64,000 nt of DNA. It comes from Struthidea cinerea. Lineage: Eukaryota > Chordata > Aves > Passeriformes > Corcoracidae. A model generated the notes under the pieces. The model saw nothing but the letters and a program-made list of their open reading frames with translations. It was not told the DNA's origin and made no database searches. Positions within the stretch are counted from its first letter, which is position 1, and the number at the start of each line of letters is the position of its first letter. Shown piece by piece: positions 47,430 through 59,550 of the stretch. The DNA is taken from positions 2,855,781 to 2,919,780 of the forward strand of contig VZTI01005559.1 in the NCBI GenBank assembly GCA_013397865.1. Reading direction: 5' to 3'. The position numbers and the translations under genes are program-made.

Positions 47430-48200
47430 CACACTGAAGGAGATCCAGGAAGGCAGGAATGAACCATAAAAGAAGATTATAATTGCCCTCATTTACTGGG
47501 TAAACTTCACTGTGGGGAGTGATGTGTGGGCTGACCTTTCAGGCAATGACAACTTCTTTTTCTGTGGAAATACAATACAAGGAAAAGAAACGAGAAGTCA
47601 TCACCAATATGCAGGACTTCATGGCTGTCACAGAGCTGCTGGGCATGGTAGCAATACTGTATTTATGTCCAACCTCCTCATTCCTCCTGCAAGAGCCAAG
47701 AGGTCTGCTATTGTACTAATGAATTTTTAAAAAATCCTACCTACAGGAAAGTAAAGGGTCTTGTTATAAAGAAGCTAAAATAAGTGGCTACAATAGATAA
47801 AAATCTTTTTTTTGGACAGCACTGAAGATGCTTAAAGATGCCATGGTGGATGGTCACAGCAAACACATACTACCTATCCATAAATGTTTGAGAAAGACCA
47901 AAACATAACAGGCCAAGCTTAGCAGAAGCATAACAGAGCTTTATTAGGAATAAGAAGGAATTATTAAAAAACCCACAAAGCTGTGTCCTACTAAAACCAA
48001 AAACCAACCAAACCAAAAAAACACAACCAAACCAAAACAAACCCTAAAGGAACAATTGTCTGAGAAAGCTGAAGTTCAGTAAGAGGGACCAAAAAGTGAA
48101 TGGCAAAAAAGCAGAGATGCTAATTATTATGTAAGGCCAAGGAAAGATCAAGGAGCACAAGGCTTCAAAGACAACAAAAATTATAGCAGAAAACCCAAAT
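47430..48200 (+). mobile_element. possible very old CR1 fragment (endonuclease region)
   Basis: At about 47477-47575 the plus strand can be read, with one frameshift, as DYNCPH followed by YWVNFTVGSDVWADLSGNDN. This resembles the GDFNxPHIDW block and following residues of the CR1 ORF2 endonuclease. A segment near 48123-48160 (AATTATTATGTAAGGCCAAG) resembles the NYYxYV linker between endonuclease and RT in old CR1 copies. Both matches are weak. An A/C-rich tract (47992-48045) interrupts the region. Confidence 0.35.
47992..48045. repeat. A/C-rich low-complexity tract (AACC/AAACC units)
   Basis: Irregular AAACC, AACC and AAAC units continue for about 50 bp with no G or T until the end. Confidence 0.8.
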
Positions 48201-51200
48201 ATTTCTGACACACTAAAAATGAGATGCTTGGGGGCGCATACACTCAGACACTTCAACCTAGAGAAGAGACACTGGTGAAAAAGCAAAATGTAGATTTGTT
48301 AAACACAGGAAGCATGGAGTAGTTCTGGTCATTTATTGGCAATACATGATCATGTACTGTAGAAAGCAAACAAGCACTACACCTTATAAGGCAGTCTTTC
48401 CAACCTTGGTGTGTATCAGGTGTTCACTGAAATTATGGAAAAGGTCAGTAATACAACTGTAACAACAGATTTAACATTTACTATTGCAGAGGTGCTTGAG
48501 ATGACAACACTGTATATGCCTAGCTGCCATGATTTTATATCATAAAAGCAGACAACTTAAATGATTTAGTAAGTTCCCAAGCATGTCTATATATGCAGAA
48601 AATTGGATTGCTTAGCTATTTTACCTTGTGAGGTGAAATAACATTGACGTAACATTGTAAGAAGGAGCTGATAGGTTGCACTGGTTTAGTTCATAGGCTG
48701 AATCCCTGGAAGTCCAGCCAAGCTGAGCTGTAAGCATTCCAGGTTGCCAATTAAAGGCTGAGGACCACTTTACACCAGTTACTTTAATATCATTTTGCAT
48801 TACAGAGCTTCCCATTGCAGTATAAATCGAGGCAAGATAGCAGATGTCTGTATGGTTCATTGCCTGATTTTGCAAATGCACAGCTTGAAATTGACTCTTC
48901 TAATACTAAATATTCAGTGGCTGAGTTTCATAAACAAATCCATTGGCTGTACTTGTTTTTAGGGGATTGAGAGTCCAATTTAAGTTTGCACAGAGAAATG
49001 TGTCCCTGCACATGCACACATATGAAAGTGCAGACACACACACAAACGGAGGAGTCTGGGAGTTTTTTTGATCCCTGGAATAAATTTGTTCTATGCCTCT
49101 TGTGCTCAAAGAACAGATAGGTTATACAGGGCATACACACAAATGAGACTGAACTAAACCTTTTAAAGTACTTGGAAATATGAGTGATATCTTCAGGAGC
49201 ATTTGCAATGGCTTAAGGCAAGGGAGCTGGAGTGGTGAGCTTACAAAAATAAGAGAGGAGGGGTCAAGGTCCGCATGTCCTAAAGCAGTGACTCTCACAA
49301 GGTAACTCATATTGGAATCTATGTTTTAAACCCATCGTTTCACAGATAGAGAAACATATGTCAGGGAAAGCCATCCTCCTGCCACTGGTTACAACTGCAG
49401 CAACTGAAGTCAGTGAGATTCCCTTGGTATCCTGCAGCAGGAGACACGACTCCAGGGTCTGTGGTGTGTGGACATTCTGCCAGTGCTGGAAGGACTTGAC
49501 TATAAGCTTGTCAACCTTCCCCAAAACATGAGTCATGGCTGTTCCACATTCTCCCATCTGTAATTGCTTGTTCAGCCCTCTGGAAATATCTATAAATCCA
49601 GCACAGACATTGCTATTAACACATCTTATGCCTCTTCTATCCAGGTACTTTGTTTTTCTGTATGAAATATCCAGCTGAGCGTGATACAGAAATTGTTCCT
49701 TCTCCAAGCCCTTCTCAATTAATCAGGACCAGCTAGGCTGAATGTTTCTTCAACCCCAGCTGCTGCGGAGACAATCCTTTTATGTGTGGGGATATATAAA
49801 GAGGCTTCCAGTCCTTACACAGAGTGTGTTAAATGAAATATGATCTTGAGGCAACTAACCTATTGACTGTAGAGGTTCCATCTAACTCAAGACATGGGCA
49901 CACACTGGAACCCCAACTCCTCAGTTAACAATGTTTTCTTATAGGCTGGAATGTGGCAACTTGCTCTGTAAGTAAGAGAATTAAGGCAAAGCTCAAGAGT
50001 GTTCCCGTGCTCCAGCCTGGTATCTTCACATACAGTACTGACCTGGGTGCCTTGAGACATTCAGCTTCACACAGCTCTCAAACCTTACAAAAGACACCAT
50101 GTACTTTCCTTCAGATAGATGCTCAAAGGTCAAAGACTTATACTAGTGGTCACAAGTGGGTGACCAAAGCAAATAAAGCCTGTCTTGGAGGATCCTGAAG
50201 AACCATCTCAGAACAAGACCAACCTGTGAATTTCATTTCACACGGCAGTGCCCAGTGGTCCTAGGAGAGGCTGTGTACTTGGCCCTTTGGGTTTATCTGT
50301 GCAAAAGGCTTTACAGGTAATTGGGAAAAGTAGGATTGTGAGTTTCATCTTTACATGTTACAATTTTTAATGAGATGATTAAGGAGAGTAAACTTGAATA
50401 AAACCCCTAAGGTCACATGTCCAGAGGTATCTGAGCCAGAATCACAAAGGCTACAAGTAAGAACTGTGTGTTTAAAATACTATAATTATAACTGCAAATT
50501 GCACGTCAGCCCAAGGCTTTACAGCAAAGTTGTAAAAAGTAAAATCAATTTTAATCTTTAAGGGCACTTTGCTACATTTTTCTTCTTCAAGGCTAAGCCC
50601 AACTAGGTCAGTCCAGGTAGGAGTTGAAAAAAATATGAGCTCTTTCTCCCTGAGCAATAAATATTATCTTCAATATCGAAAGCTGGATTGCTACCAAGTA
50701 CACTGCGTGGCTCCTTGGGGAAGCTCAGTCCTGGGTCTGAGAATCTATCAGAGCTGAACAAAGGCATCCAGGGTTGGGGAAAGTACACTAGATCAATAGA
50801 GAAGAAAATCTCTCACCCATGACCTTTGGTGATCATGAGGCAGCAGGAACAGTTACTGCTTTCTTGGTCTTAATGTGAGTTCATTGACTCTCACTGTGGA
50901 AGTACCCTTGGGTGAAAGGGTTGCTTATTTGACACTTCTGTCTTGGAGTTCTCCCTCTTCATATCCCAACTGAGGAAAGGTCTCTTGATTTGAATTGATG
51001 CTCACTCTTCAATTACACACTGCAAACCATCTAGCCTGTGGTACAATGCTCTCTTTCAGGATCACTTCTACAGAGCTCAGTGCCTTCTCTCTGGAGTTTC
51101 TTTCTCCAGTGTTACACTGGAGATGAGGAAACAGGAATGCAGGCATAATTACACTTCTGTCCTCCTGTACTACTTCATGTGTGGTAGCTTTCATCCCATC

Positions 51201-51916
51201 TGAAAATGGGCATGTTGCTATGGTTTCAGGAAAAGGATGGACATCCTTATTCCCTTCTGCTACTGCTTGGTCTTCTTTTACTCCACTAAAAAGTAAAAAT
51301 TAGTTCGAGTTAGAAAGATCATATTTAATCACAGTAAGTATTTTATAAGCAAAAAGTCTTCCCAGAATGCTCAGACATGATTATTTGGGCCTCCAGTGAC
51401 CATTTAAGAATGCACTTGCTGGTAATGCACTATTATTTAGAGATGGTTGAATAATATTAAGTGGATAATTTATATAACAAATGCTACAATTTTTAAAAAA
51501 CAAATTACTCATCTAGTTTAAAAATATTATTCACAAAGACAGGGGCAGAGTGAGTTATTAAATATATTCATCAAGTAAGTTGTTCAAGTTTTGCAATATA
51601 TTTGAATAAATTATTCAGCTTATTCATTATTCATTGAGTTCTAATTATTATTTTAAACACTTATATAGCAATATTAGTGCAGTGACATAAGTAGTCAGTG
51701 ACAAAAATGACAGGTCTTCTGATGGGTCTAAGACATAACTAAGGCGGGACTAAGGCATGGTAAAGATGGGCTTCACCCATACTGAAAGGGGGGATTACCA
51801 TTTAATAATCTTTACATCCGAGATTACAGATTTGTGCCTATGCTCATAGTTCCAGGAATGAAAGAACTCCAGAGGGCCTTTTTCCCTGTGTGACTGGGAT
51901 AAACACGTTGTTGGCA
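48201..51916. other. unique sequence, nothing firm recognised
   Basis: A 147-codon minus ORF (49264-49707) shows no domain. Segments near 49340 (TTCACAGATAGAGAAACATA) and 50410 (CCTAAGGTCACATGTCCAGA) faintly recall MIR-type SINE cores, too weakly to call. 51.3-51.7 kb is strongly AT-rich. Confidence 0.45.
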
Positions 51917-52684
51917 GCAGTGCAAAGTACGAGATCCTGCAGCTGGGTCACAATGACCCCATGCAGTGACACAGGCTGAGCACCATAGAAGCCTGGCTGG
52001 AAAGATGCCTGGAGGAAAAGGACCTAGGGGTGCTGGTCGACAGCAGCAGAACATGAGCAGGCCTGTGCCCAGGTGGCCAAGAAGGCCAGTGGCATCTTGG
52101 CCTGTATCAAAAATAGTGTGACCAGCAGGACCAGGGCAGGGATTGTCCCTCTGTAATCAGCACTGGTGCCTTAAATCCCATGTTCAGTTCTGGGGCCCTT
52201 CACAATGAGAAGGACACTCAGGTGCTGGAGTGTATCCAGAGAAGGGCAATGAAGCTGGTGAAAGATCTGGAGGACAAGTCCCATGAGGAGTAGCTGAGGA
52301 AGCTGGGGTGGTTTAGCCTGGAGAAAAGGAGGCTCAGGGGGACCTTATCGCTCTCTACAGCTGCCTGAAAGGAGGCTGTAGCCAGGTGGGGGTCAGTCTC
52401 TTCTCCCAGGTAATGAGTGATGGGACAGGAGGAAATGGCCTGAAGTTGCACCAGGGGAGGTTTAGATCGGATACTAGGAAATTTCTTCATCAGAAGGATT
52501 GTCAAGCATCGGAACAGGCTGCCCAGGAAGTGGTTGAATCACCATCCCAGAAGGTATTTAAAAGTTGTCTAGAGGTGGCACTCAGGGACATGGTTTAGTG
52601 GCAGACTTGGTGGTGTTATTGTTGGATTCAATAATCTTAAAGGTCTTCGTCAACTTAAAAGTTTCTATAATTCTATGATTCTAC
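51917..52684 (+). mobile_element. CR1 LINE, 3' ~770 bp with tail
   Basis: This is the most complete CR1 copy here. The order is 'gatcctgcagctgggtcacaatgacccc', 'ggaaaaggacctaggggtgctggt', GCCAGTGGCATCTTGGCCTG, GTGACCAGCAGGACCAGGGC, 'cagttctggggcccttcacaa' and 'gcctggagaaaaggaggctcagg'. The ORF2 end reads GNGLKLHQGRFRSDTRKFLH, then VVESPSQKVFKSCLEVALRD and MV. The 3' UTR follows and the tail is TTCTATAATTCTATGATTCT. Frameshifts and stops occur (the codon after 'catgaggag' is TAG). It is 5'-truncated and inactive. Confidence 0.95.
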
Positions 52685-53057
52685 TGAAATTATACCTGGC
52701 ATAGTAAAGTCAACCTAAATATGACAGCAGCCTAAACCAGCAGCTTGGAGGACTCTGAGCATAGCTTTGGAGTGTAATTCCAAGCCTATGGCTTCAGGAG
52801 CAGATGATGAGAACTTTATTAATCTTAACTTCCTGGGAGCATTACTGCCTGTTAGTTCCCTTTGGCTTCAGGGGCTGTGCTGCAGGAAGTAAGAGGATTC
52901 AGTCACAAACTGTATAGTCAGGAGCATCACAGAGTTGTGGCTGACCCCTACAAGCCTGCCCCTTGCACTGCTGTCTCACCATCCCACTCCACAAAAAGCT
53001 GTGGGAAGAGTGGCAGGTAATACAGCACACCTGCTTGTCAAAAAATATCAAGCTTTC

Positions 53058-53094
53058 TTTTTTTTTTTTTTTTTTTTATTTTTTTTTTTTTTTT
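53058..53094. repeat. poly(T) tract
   Basis: The tract is 37 bases of T with a single internal A. Confidence 0.95.
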
Positions 53095-53514
53095 AATAAA
53101 AAGCCCTTCTTTCAAAGAACTGATGAGATATGCTTTGCTTTGGACTTCTTAAGTTCTTTTCCGTTACTTTTATGGGGAGGCAAAGCAGTTTGGTAGGGAA
53201 GAAAGAACCAGAAATTGCCATATTGTACCCCCTAAATGGGGCTTTACAGGGAGACTGAAATTCTTCCCAAGGCTCTTCTTTGAAACCAACACCGGATTAC
53301 ACCCTTCCTGGTTCTCCTGAGCTTTCTGAAAAGAGGGTCAGTTCTTCTGAAAGAACAACATAGCTCAAAACCTAATGAGTTTGAATTGAATAGACAAAAA
53401 CTAATGTTGCAAATATACATTCTTATTTTTCAAGGAAATATTTCTCTTCCTTGTTGTTTTCTGATATTGTCTATCAGCATTCCTTTTTCTCTAATTTTCT
53501 GTCACAGACTAGCA

Positions 53515-53530
53515 CACGTACATGTACGTG
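53515..53530. promoter_or_regulatory. perfect 16-bp palindrome with two E-box/HRE-like halves
   Basis: CACGTACATGTACGTG equals its own reverse complement. Each half carries the TACGTG core used by bHLH-PAS dimers such as HIF/ARNT. It also holds two CpGs in CpG-poor DNA. Function is unknown. Confidence 0.25.
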
Positions 53531-53924
53531 GACATACTGTCCTCTTTTCAGTGTTCCCCATCTTTCAATTTTGCTACTAATTGAAAATTAGAACTTGTGA
53601 AATAGCATCTGATGTTTCTAAAGTTAGAAATTATGGCACAAAGCAGGCTTAAAAAACTACTTTTCAGTGATGTCTTGCATATCTGAAAACCCCAAATTGT
53701 CATTTTTGGAAAATGCCTTGTGAAACGGTTTGCACTAAGTGGAGCTGTCTCCATGGTCCAGCACATCTCTCCTGTGTCCCAGTTGGGGTAGGTCTTATTA
53801 TAACCCTGACTACAGAAGGCAATTTACTTCAGACGAGACTGGAAACTTAGAAATGCATCAGGGAGACGAGTTACATCCACAAAATGCAAATTCTATACCA
53901 TCAGGAGGGGGGAGTCACCCCTCC

Positions 53925-53983
<59 letters not shown>

Positions 53984-53986
53984 TTT
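53925..53986. repeat. (TTTA)n microsatellite, about 15 copies
   Basis: This is a tandem run of TTTA units with no visible interruption, about 62 bp long. Confidence 0.98.
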
Positions 53987-54225
53987 TCCAGTCTGGAAGC
54001 TTCATGCTAAACATGAACACAATCTTTGAGCACTGAACTGTAACTCTTCTGGGCTGCCTTCTTGTTGATAAAACGTGAAAAAGCAATTTACTCTCTTGGG
54101 CCTGTTTAAGAATTTATAGTGCAGAAAGGGGAGGGGTAGAAAGACAAGTCACATCCTTTTATCTCTCTCAAATTCCTGCCTGTTTTTTAAGAAATGAGAT
54201 GGAAGGGGAGGGGCAGGGAAGGGAA

Positions 54226-54226
<1 letters not shown>

Positions 54227-54260
<34 letters not shown>
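54227..54260. repeat. (AC)17 microsatellite
   Basis: A perfect AC dinucleotide run lies between GGGAAG and CTGTGC. Confidence 0.98.
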
Positions 54261-54262
<2 letters not shown>

Positions 54263-56189
54263 GTGCATGCACAACCTAAGGGAATGACAGTGTTTCCCCT
54301 TCCCCTGCGTTTTCTTCCTGCCCCTTATTTTAGAGGAACACTTCCAACCATCACTTTGCTCTCCAAGAGGAGAAGCAGGGCAAACATCAGAGCCTTTCCT
54401 GAACTGTCTACAAAGCTGTGAACTTCAAGCTCACAGAGAAGAGATGCCCCTGCCCTGCTTCCCTCCTGGCAGGCTCCATACTGAAAAGTACAAGGAACTG
54501 TTTCGTGAATTGAAAGCATTGCCAGTATGTTTTGTGAAAAGAGTCTCTGTCTGGAGTCAATGTGAATGCCTGGTCCTTTGGGATGATAGATGGCAGTTAA
54601 GTAATGGCAAATGAGCTACGGCAACTAAAAATAAAGGATGATCTAGAGGAAGAGATGGAGTGAGGAGAAGCTTGATGTTTGATGAGTTCTCCAGCTTCCC
54701 TTTTTCACCTTCCTGAGCATGACAGGCCCTGCTTGATTCACAGGGCCAGTGCTCCAACTGGTATGAGAACCTTCTGCTGCAGCATCTTCCTGGACCCTGG
54801 CACCTGGTTGCTGCTTTGGTGTGCTGAGCTCCACTCACAGCCTTCCTTCCTGCTGCAAATTGCTCTTTGTAAAACCAAGCTTGGAAAGAGTCTGTAACCT
54901 TCATATCCCCTCCAGCCTCAAACTAATTATCATGGAGGTTCTGAAAGCTCTCCTCCCACTGAGATTTCATCATATCTGATATGCTGCCCAGTCACTTTTC
55001 TTTCCTTCTACTGGTATTATCTATGCCTCCTCTAGGATATGGGCTCACTCTGGTATGGGATCTGTGTGACTTAAAATCGCTTCTTTGTGCATCATGTCAG
55101 CAATTCACAAGTCATTGTATATTTATTTTGGCCTGATGAACTTCAAATATGCTTGGGTTTTAAAAGACTCATTTTATTAATTTTAAAGACGGACTGAAAA
55201 CCTCCCTATAAAACTCAACAACATTCAAAACTACATGAGCCAAAGCAAAACTGTCCAGCATAAAGGATATGAGATTACTGCTGACATTAAAATCATGCAT
55301 ACTAAGAACTGCAATGCTTAGGCTGAAACAATGTTTTCCAGCAGCAGCCAGACCTGGGGAGTGCGGAGGGATATGCCAGCTCATGATTGACTTCTATGGA
55401 GATGTAAAAGGCACAGAGACGACAGCTGCTCATATCTAAACACAAATTAGCTGCAACAGCGCTGAAAATAGTGGCACGGAGAAAAGTGCTTCTAACCTTC
55501 CTTCTCAGCTCCACGTTCCCCTCCCCTCCTTCCCTCTCAGTTGAAGACATTTCCATGCTTATACCCAGATGCTGTGCAGGATGCAAAGGATGTGCCACAT
55601 TCCATGCCCCATTCCATTTCCCAAACACGCATGTTTGTGCACATCATGTCTAAATGTTACTTTCCTTATGTCATCTTGGGCCACAGCATTTGTGAATTTT
55701 GCTGTCGTTTGGCTTATTTGTCTGACCAGACTTAGCTAACTCAAGGCATACTCTTGAATCAGAAGAAAGGTAGATCCAGAGTCCACACTGACAGGCAGAG
55801 ATGCCATTAGTAGGAAGACCATAACCTCATGCTGCCCAGAATTTTGGGTGCTTTCTGGAAAGCCTCATTTTTCTAGAAATACTTCATTACAAGTTCCACC
55901 ATTTTTTTATAATTACTAGGAGACAATATATATTTCAGACACTCCATTACTTTGTGCTTACACTAAGATATCTGAAGGTCCTATTGCATTTCTAGGATGT
56001 CTAGTTCTATTGTACAGATACATTCTTTTAAAGCTTATAGCTCATGTGGATAAATGGTTCAGCTGAAAAATGAAGTGATGAACTTCAAGTTTTTGCAAAA
56101 ATTAGTCCTTATTCTAGAACTGTGCTTGTTATTCATTAACAGTAGATAAACAGCACCAACATTTTTGAGTCTAAATTGTTCATCACCTT

Positions 56190-56385
56190 TACTCAGAAGG
56201 TGGTGAGGCACTGAAAGAAGTTTCCCAGAGAAGTTGTAGATTCCCCATCCTTGGAAGTGTTCAAGGCCAGGTTGGATGGGGGTCTGAACAACGTGGCCCA
56301 GTGGAAGGTGTCCCTGCCCCTGGCAGCAGGAGTTGGAACAAGATAATCTTTAATGTCCCTTCCAACCCAAACCATTCTGTGATCA
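56190..56385 (+). mobile_element. CR1 LINE 3' end (~195 bp)
   Basis: The copy starts at 'cagaaggtggtgaggcactg' and passes through 'cttggaagtgttcaaggccaggttggatggg'. It continues through CCCTGCCCCTGGCAGCAGGA and 'ccttccaacccaaaccattctgtgat'. This is the ORF2 end, 3' UTR and a single tail unit of a young CR1 subfamily. Confidence 0.95.
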
Positions 56386-57468
56386 CAAAGCAGTATGTGG
56401 AATGTTGGCTGACTATGGTCAGCCATACTGAGCAAGAAACACACTGAGGGCAGTGATGTTTCAGTCTCCCTGTCAAACCACTGGAGCAACACCCACCTCT
56501 ATTTTACCTGTTCAAGGCTGGGACTCAAAATTCTGTAGTATTTGCAGATTTGTGGCCATGACAGCTGATTCAGGGTATTCGCCAAATATGCTGAACTCTT
56601 TGGAACAGAGTCTCTTGCGGTTTTTCTAAGAACTTAGCAAAAAGATAGGGAACTGGGGGTTCTATATATACTGTTTGAAATAGAGGAAAATATTGTATAA
56701 AGCTGAGTGATCTTCTGACTCTCCCTGCACCTGCTCAGTGAGTGGGAAACAGGCTTTTAAATTGTCTGAAAGAGAAGAGAAATAATTTAATCCTCTGGAT
56801 TTTCAGGCAAGTAATCTTCAGGGAATGATAGAGAATTTTTACCCTCTGTTTATAAATTTTCTCTTATGTGAGTTAGAAACAAGAGGGTAAGTGAAGAAGG
56901 AGGGATTTACATCCTGGATTATCTAAAGCCTCCATTTCTTGTAGTGGAGTCCAGGTCCCTGTCCATCTTGGTTCACCAGAATTCTGTAGCTGTGTTACAT
57001 CGAAAATGAACGATGAACTAATGGGATTATTGATCCGATCTGCATTTGGATAGTCTCACCCACTTGATGAATATAGCTTTAATCCTGGAGGTAAATATTT
57101 CCAAAAGGAAGTTTTGTCAAAAGCAATACACTTCCTCAAAAGTTCCCCAAGTCAGTATTTGCAAGGAAGAAGCAACAAATTATTTTGCAGTGTGATTGTG
57201 GGAGTCAAAAGGTAATCATCCATGCTAACATTCAGAAAACATTTGGAATTTTTGTGATTAAAATAGTAAAAATAATAAGCACTTGAATAGGAGGGTCCTA
57301 TGAATAAGAGCAGAGAGAATTTGCATATTTGTTTTGGGTTATCTTTGCAACCTCTCTTGGTGTAAGTCAATCAGTTCAAATCACCTTTCTAAAGAATGCT
57401 TAGTCTGTGAACCACATCAGAGAAGCAATTAGATAATTTTGCATGGCTGTGCTATTGAACTGAGGCTC
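56386..57468. other. unique sequence, nothing recognised
   Basis: No ORF or repeat of note was seen. Confidence 0.5.
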
Positions 57469-59380
57469 TGTGGCGGTTTGACGCTGGTTAGGCACCAGGC
57501 ACCATGAAAACTATTCACTTATTTGCCTCTGCTATAGCTAAGCAGAGAAGGGGAAATTGAAACTTCCTTTTCATTAGGTGAAATAAGGATTATTGAGGAA
57601 AATGGAAAAATTTAAAGGCAAAACAGATCCAAACTCAAACAGTATAAAGTTATTACCAACCGAACCAAAAGTAAAAAGAATATTGAGAAAATGTCCTGGG
57701 TTGCAGTGTATTCTATTACCATCCTTATGAGCTGTTGAAACCAGGTGGGGCAGTGTTTCCTTGCCTCCTCCCTCCGGACTATCTTCTGTTAATGGCCCAT
57801 CAATGCCTTGCTGCATGAGTCATCCCATTGTGAGATGCTCCACCCAGGAGGAGGAACCAAGCAGTCCATCCTAGATATAATCTGAGATTCCGAACACCAC
57901 GGACAACCCTTTCCACTGGATTCCCAGAGGACAAGAGCTACATAACCACCACTGGACCTTCCAAGGAAGAGCAGACCCTTCTACAGGATCACTGCTTCAA
58001 CAGAACCACATCCATCACTTCAGGAGGACTGCAGCCACCATCCTATTGGACTGCTACCACCACACTGACTAACAGGGTGTCAAGTTGTATCCTGACTCTG
58101 TCAGTTTAAACCAGTGTTTTCTGCCTTTATTTTTTTTAAATTTCCCTATTAAATTGTTATTCTGACTTGGTGCCTCCCACTGGTTTGTTTTCAAACTAGT
58201 ACAGAAACTAAAACAAGCTTTCAGAACACCGTTCTCTTCCAGTACCTCCCTCTTTCCACCAACCTGCACAAGGGAAACAAACATGGGGTTTTGGTCAGTG
58301 TTTCCTTTCTTAAGAGTCTTTCTTTATGTTAATGTTTAAGGAAAAGAGTTTCTTGTGCTGTGCCGTGGTATCCGTCCCACAGGAGATAGCTCTCTGTGAA
58401 CTTCTCTAACGTAGTTTCAAACTTCAAAACAACAGTCCCGCCTGAATGTTCTGCAGTGAAATATCTCTCCCATGAGTCTCGCAGTCTCCCTACGACTGCC
58501 AGCATGGGTCATAGTGGTTCATGGGATTTAGGCTTTTAAGGATGAGCTGTCAACCTGGAAACAAAGGCTCTCTTCTTCAATCTTTAAAAGCCTCTCAGCC
58601 TCGATGCACTCTGGTGCTCTTTTTCACGGGCTGCGCGTGGATCTCTGCACCCCCCCATGCACTTCAATGAATTAGAGAGAAATAGTTTGTTGTGTTATAG
58701 TCTTCACCATGGCTTGCAGGAGAATCTCAGCTCTGGTGTTTGGAGCGTCTCCGCTATCTCCCTTCCCCCCACCGAGCTTGGTGTCACCATGTTTTCTCCT
58801 CACGTGATTTCACTTTTTCTTTCTCTCTCACTTGGAAGAAAGTCAGTGTCTGTAAGCTGCAGCTGAGAAATTGATCTTGTCTGGGCTCTGCATAGGGGAA
58901 ACACTCGCCATGTCTCTTGTTGCCGGCTGCGTGGTGTTTTTTCGGCTGGTTTGGTGAGAGCTGCGCCAGCTGTGTGGAAGGGCCCGCTGGCCCCGCGTGG
59001 GCTGCACCGGCCCCAGAGGCCTGCGCCACGCCGTCTCAGCTGCTCATGGCTGTTCATGGCTGCTTGTGGCTCCAGGGTGGTTCTCCCGGTGGCCCGGCCC
59101 AGCCCCGGCTGCTGCGCGGGGGGGCCCTGGAGGCCCACTCCGGCAGGAGGCCCAGAGGCCTCCCCCCGCCACCTCTCGGCAGGGAAGCAGGAAAAAGGAA
59201 GTTTTTGCAATTCCTCCTTTCTTAAATATGTACATCACAGAGGTGTTTCCAGCTTGTTCAATTGGCCTAGCAACCTGCCCATCAGCTATTTGGCTCTGTG
59301 ACGGTCAGAGAAGGTTTGAGCAGCTGGTTTTTTTTCTTCTGTCCCTACAAACCAAGATTCTAAACTGCTAAACTACCACA
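57469..59380. mobile_element. LTR-like passerine repeat with terminal inverted repeats, split by a nested LTR
   Basis: The left end is TGTGGCGGTTTGACGC and the right end, reverse-complemented, is TGTGGTAGTTTAGCAG. These are imperfect terminal inverted repeats in TG...CA form. Flanking 5-bp sequences are GGCTC (57464-57468) and GCCTC (59381-59385), a possible target duplication with one mismatch. Without the nested 512-bp LTR the element is about 1.4 kb. The part near 58.9-59.2 kb is very GC-rich. On the minus strand CATATTTAAG near 59225 could be a TATA-like box, which would make it an LTR read on the minus strand, but I cannot fix the orientation. No gag, pol or env-like coding was seen. It could alternatively be two abutting LTR pieces. 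Confidence 0.55.
57692..58203 (+). mobile_element. nested ERV solo LTR (512 bp), passerine type
   Basis: This is a complete-looking LTR. It begins TGTCCTGGGTTGCAGTGTAT and ends TGTTTTCAAACTAGTACA (TG...CA). A TATA-like GATATAAT lies near 57873 and an ATTAAA poly(A) signal at 58148-58153, placed as in U3-R-U5. Flanks GAAAA and GAAAC suggest a 5-bp target duplication with one mismatch. I recognise the sequence as an abundant songbird LTR family, which supports the host assignment. It lies inside the 57469-59380 repeat and is therefore younger than it. No internal retroviral genes remain. Confidence 0.8.
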
Positions 59381-59409
59381 GCCTCACACTGATGTTAGAA
59401 AGCCAAAAA

Positions 59410-59550
59410 NNNNNNNNNNNNNNNNNNNNNNNNNNNNNNNNNNNNNNNNNNNNNNNNNNNNNNNNNNNNNNNNNNNNNNNNNNNNNNNNNNNNNNNNNNN
59501 NNNNNNNNNNNNNNNNNNNNNNNNNNNNNNNNNNNNNNNNNNNNNNNNNN
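59410..59550. other. assembly gap (141 N)
   Basis: The run of N is flanked on both sides by A-rich sequence, so the gap probably sits in a poly(A)/A-rich tract that could not be assembled. ORFs crossing it are artefacts. Confidence 1.

Larger units (their letters stand above)
52685..56189. other. unique sequence with several simple repeats
   Basis: No gene was recognised. Apart from the listed poly(T), (TTTA)n and (AC)n tracts and a 16-bp palindrome, nothing stands out. Confidence 0.5.

Noticed and set aside
49264..49707. 147-codon minus-strand ORF with protein-like look
   Set aside because: No domain is recognisable, no splice or promoter context is seen, and it ends abruptly in ordinary sequence.
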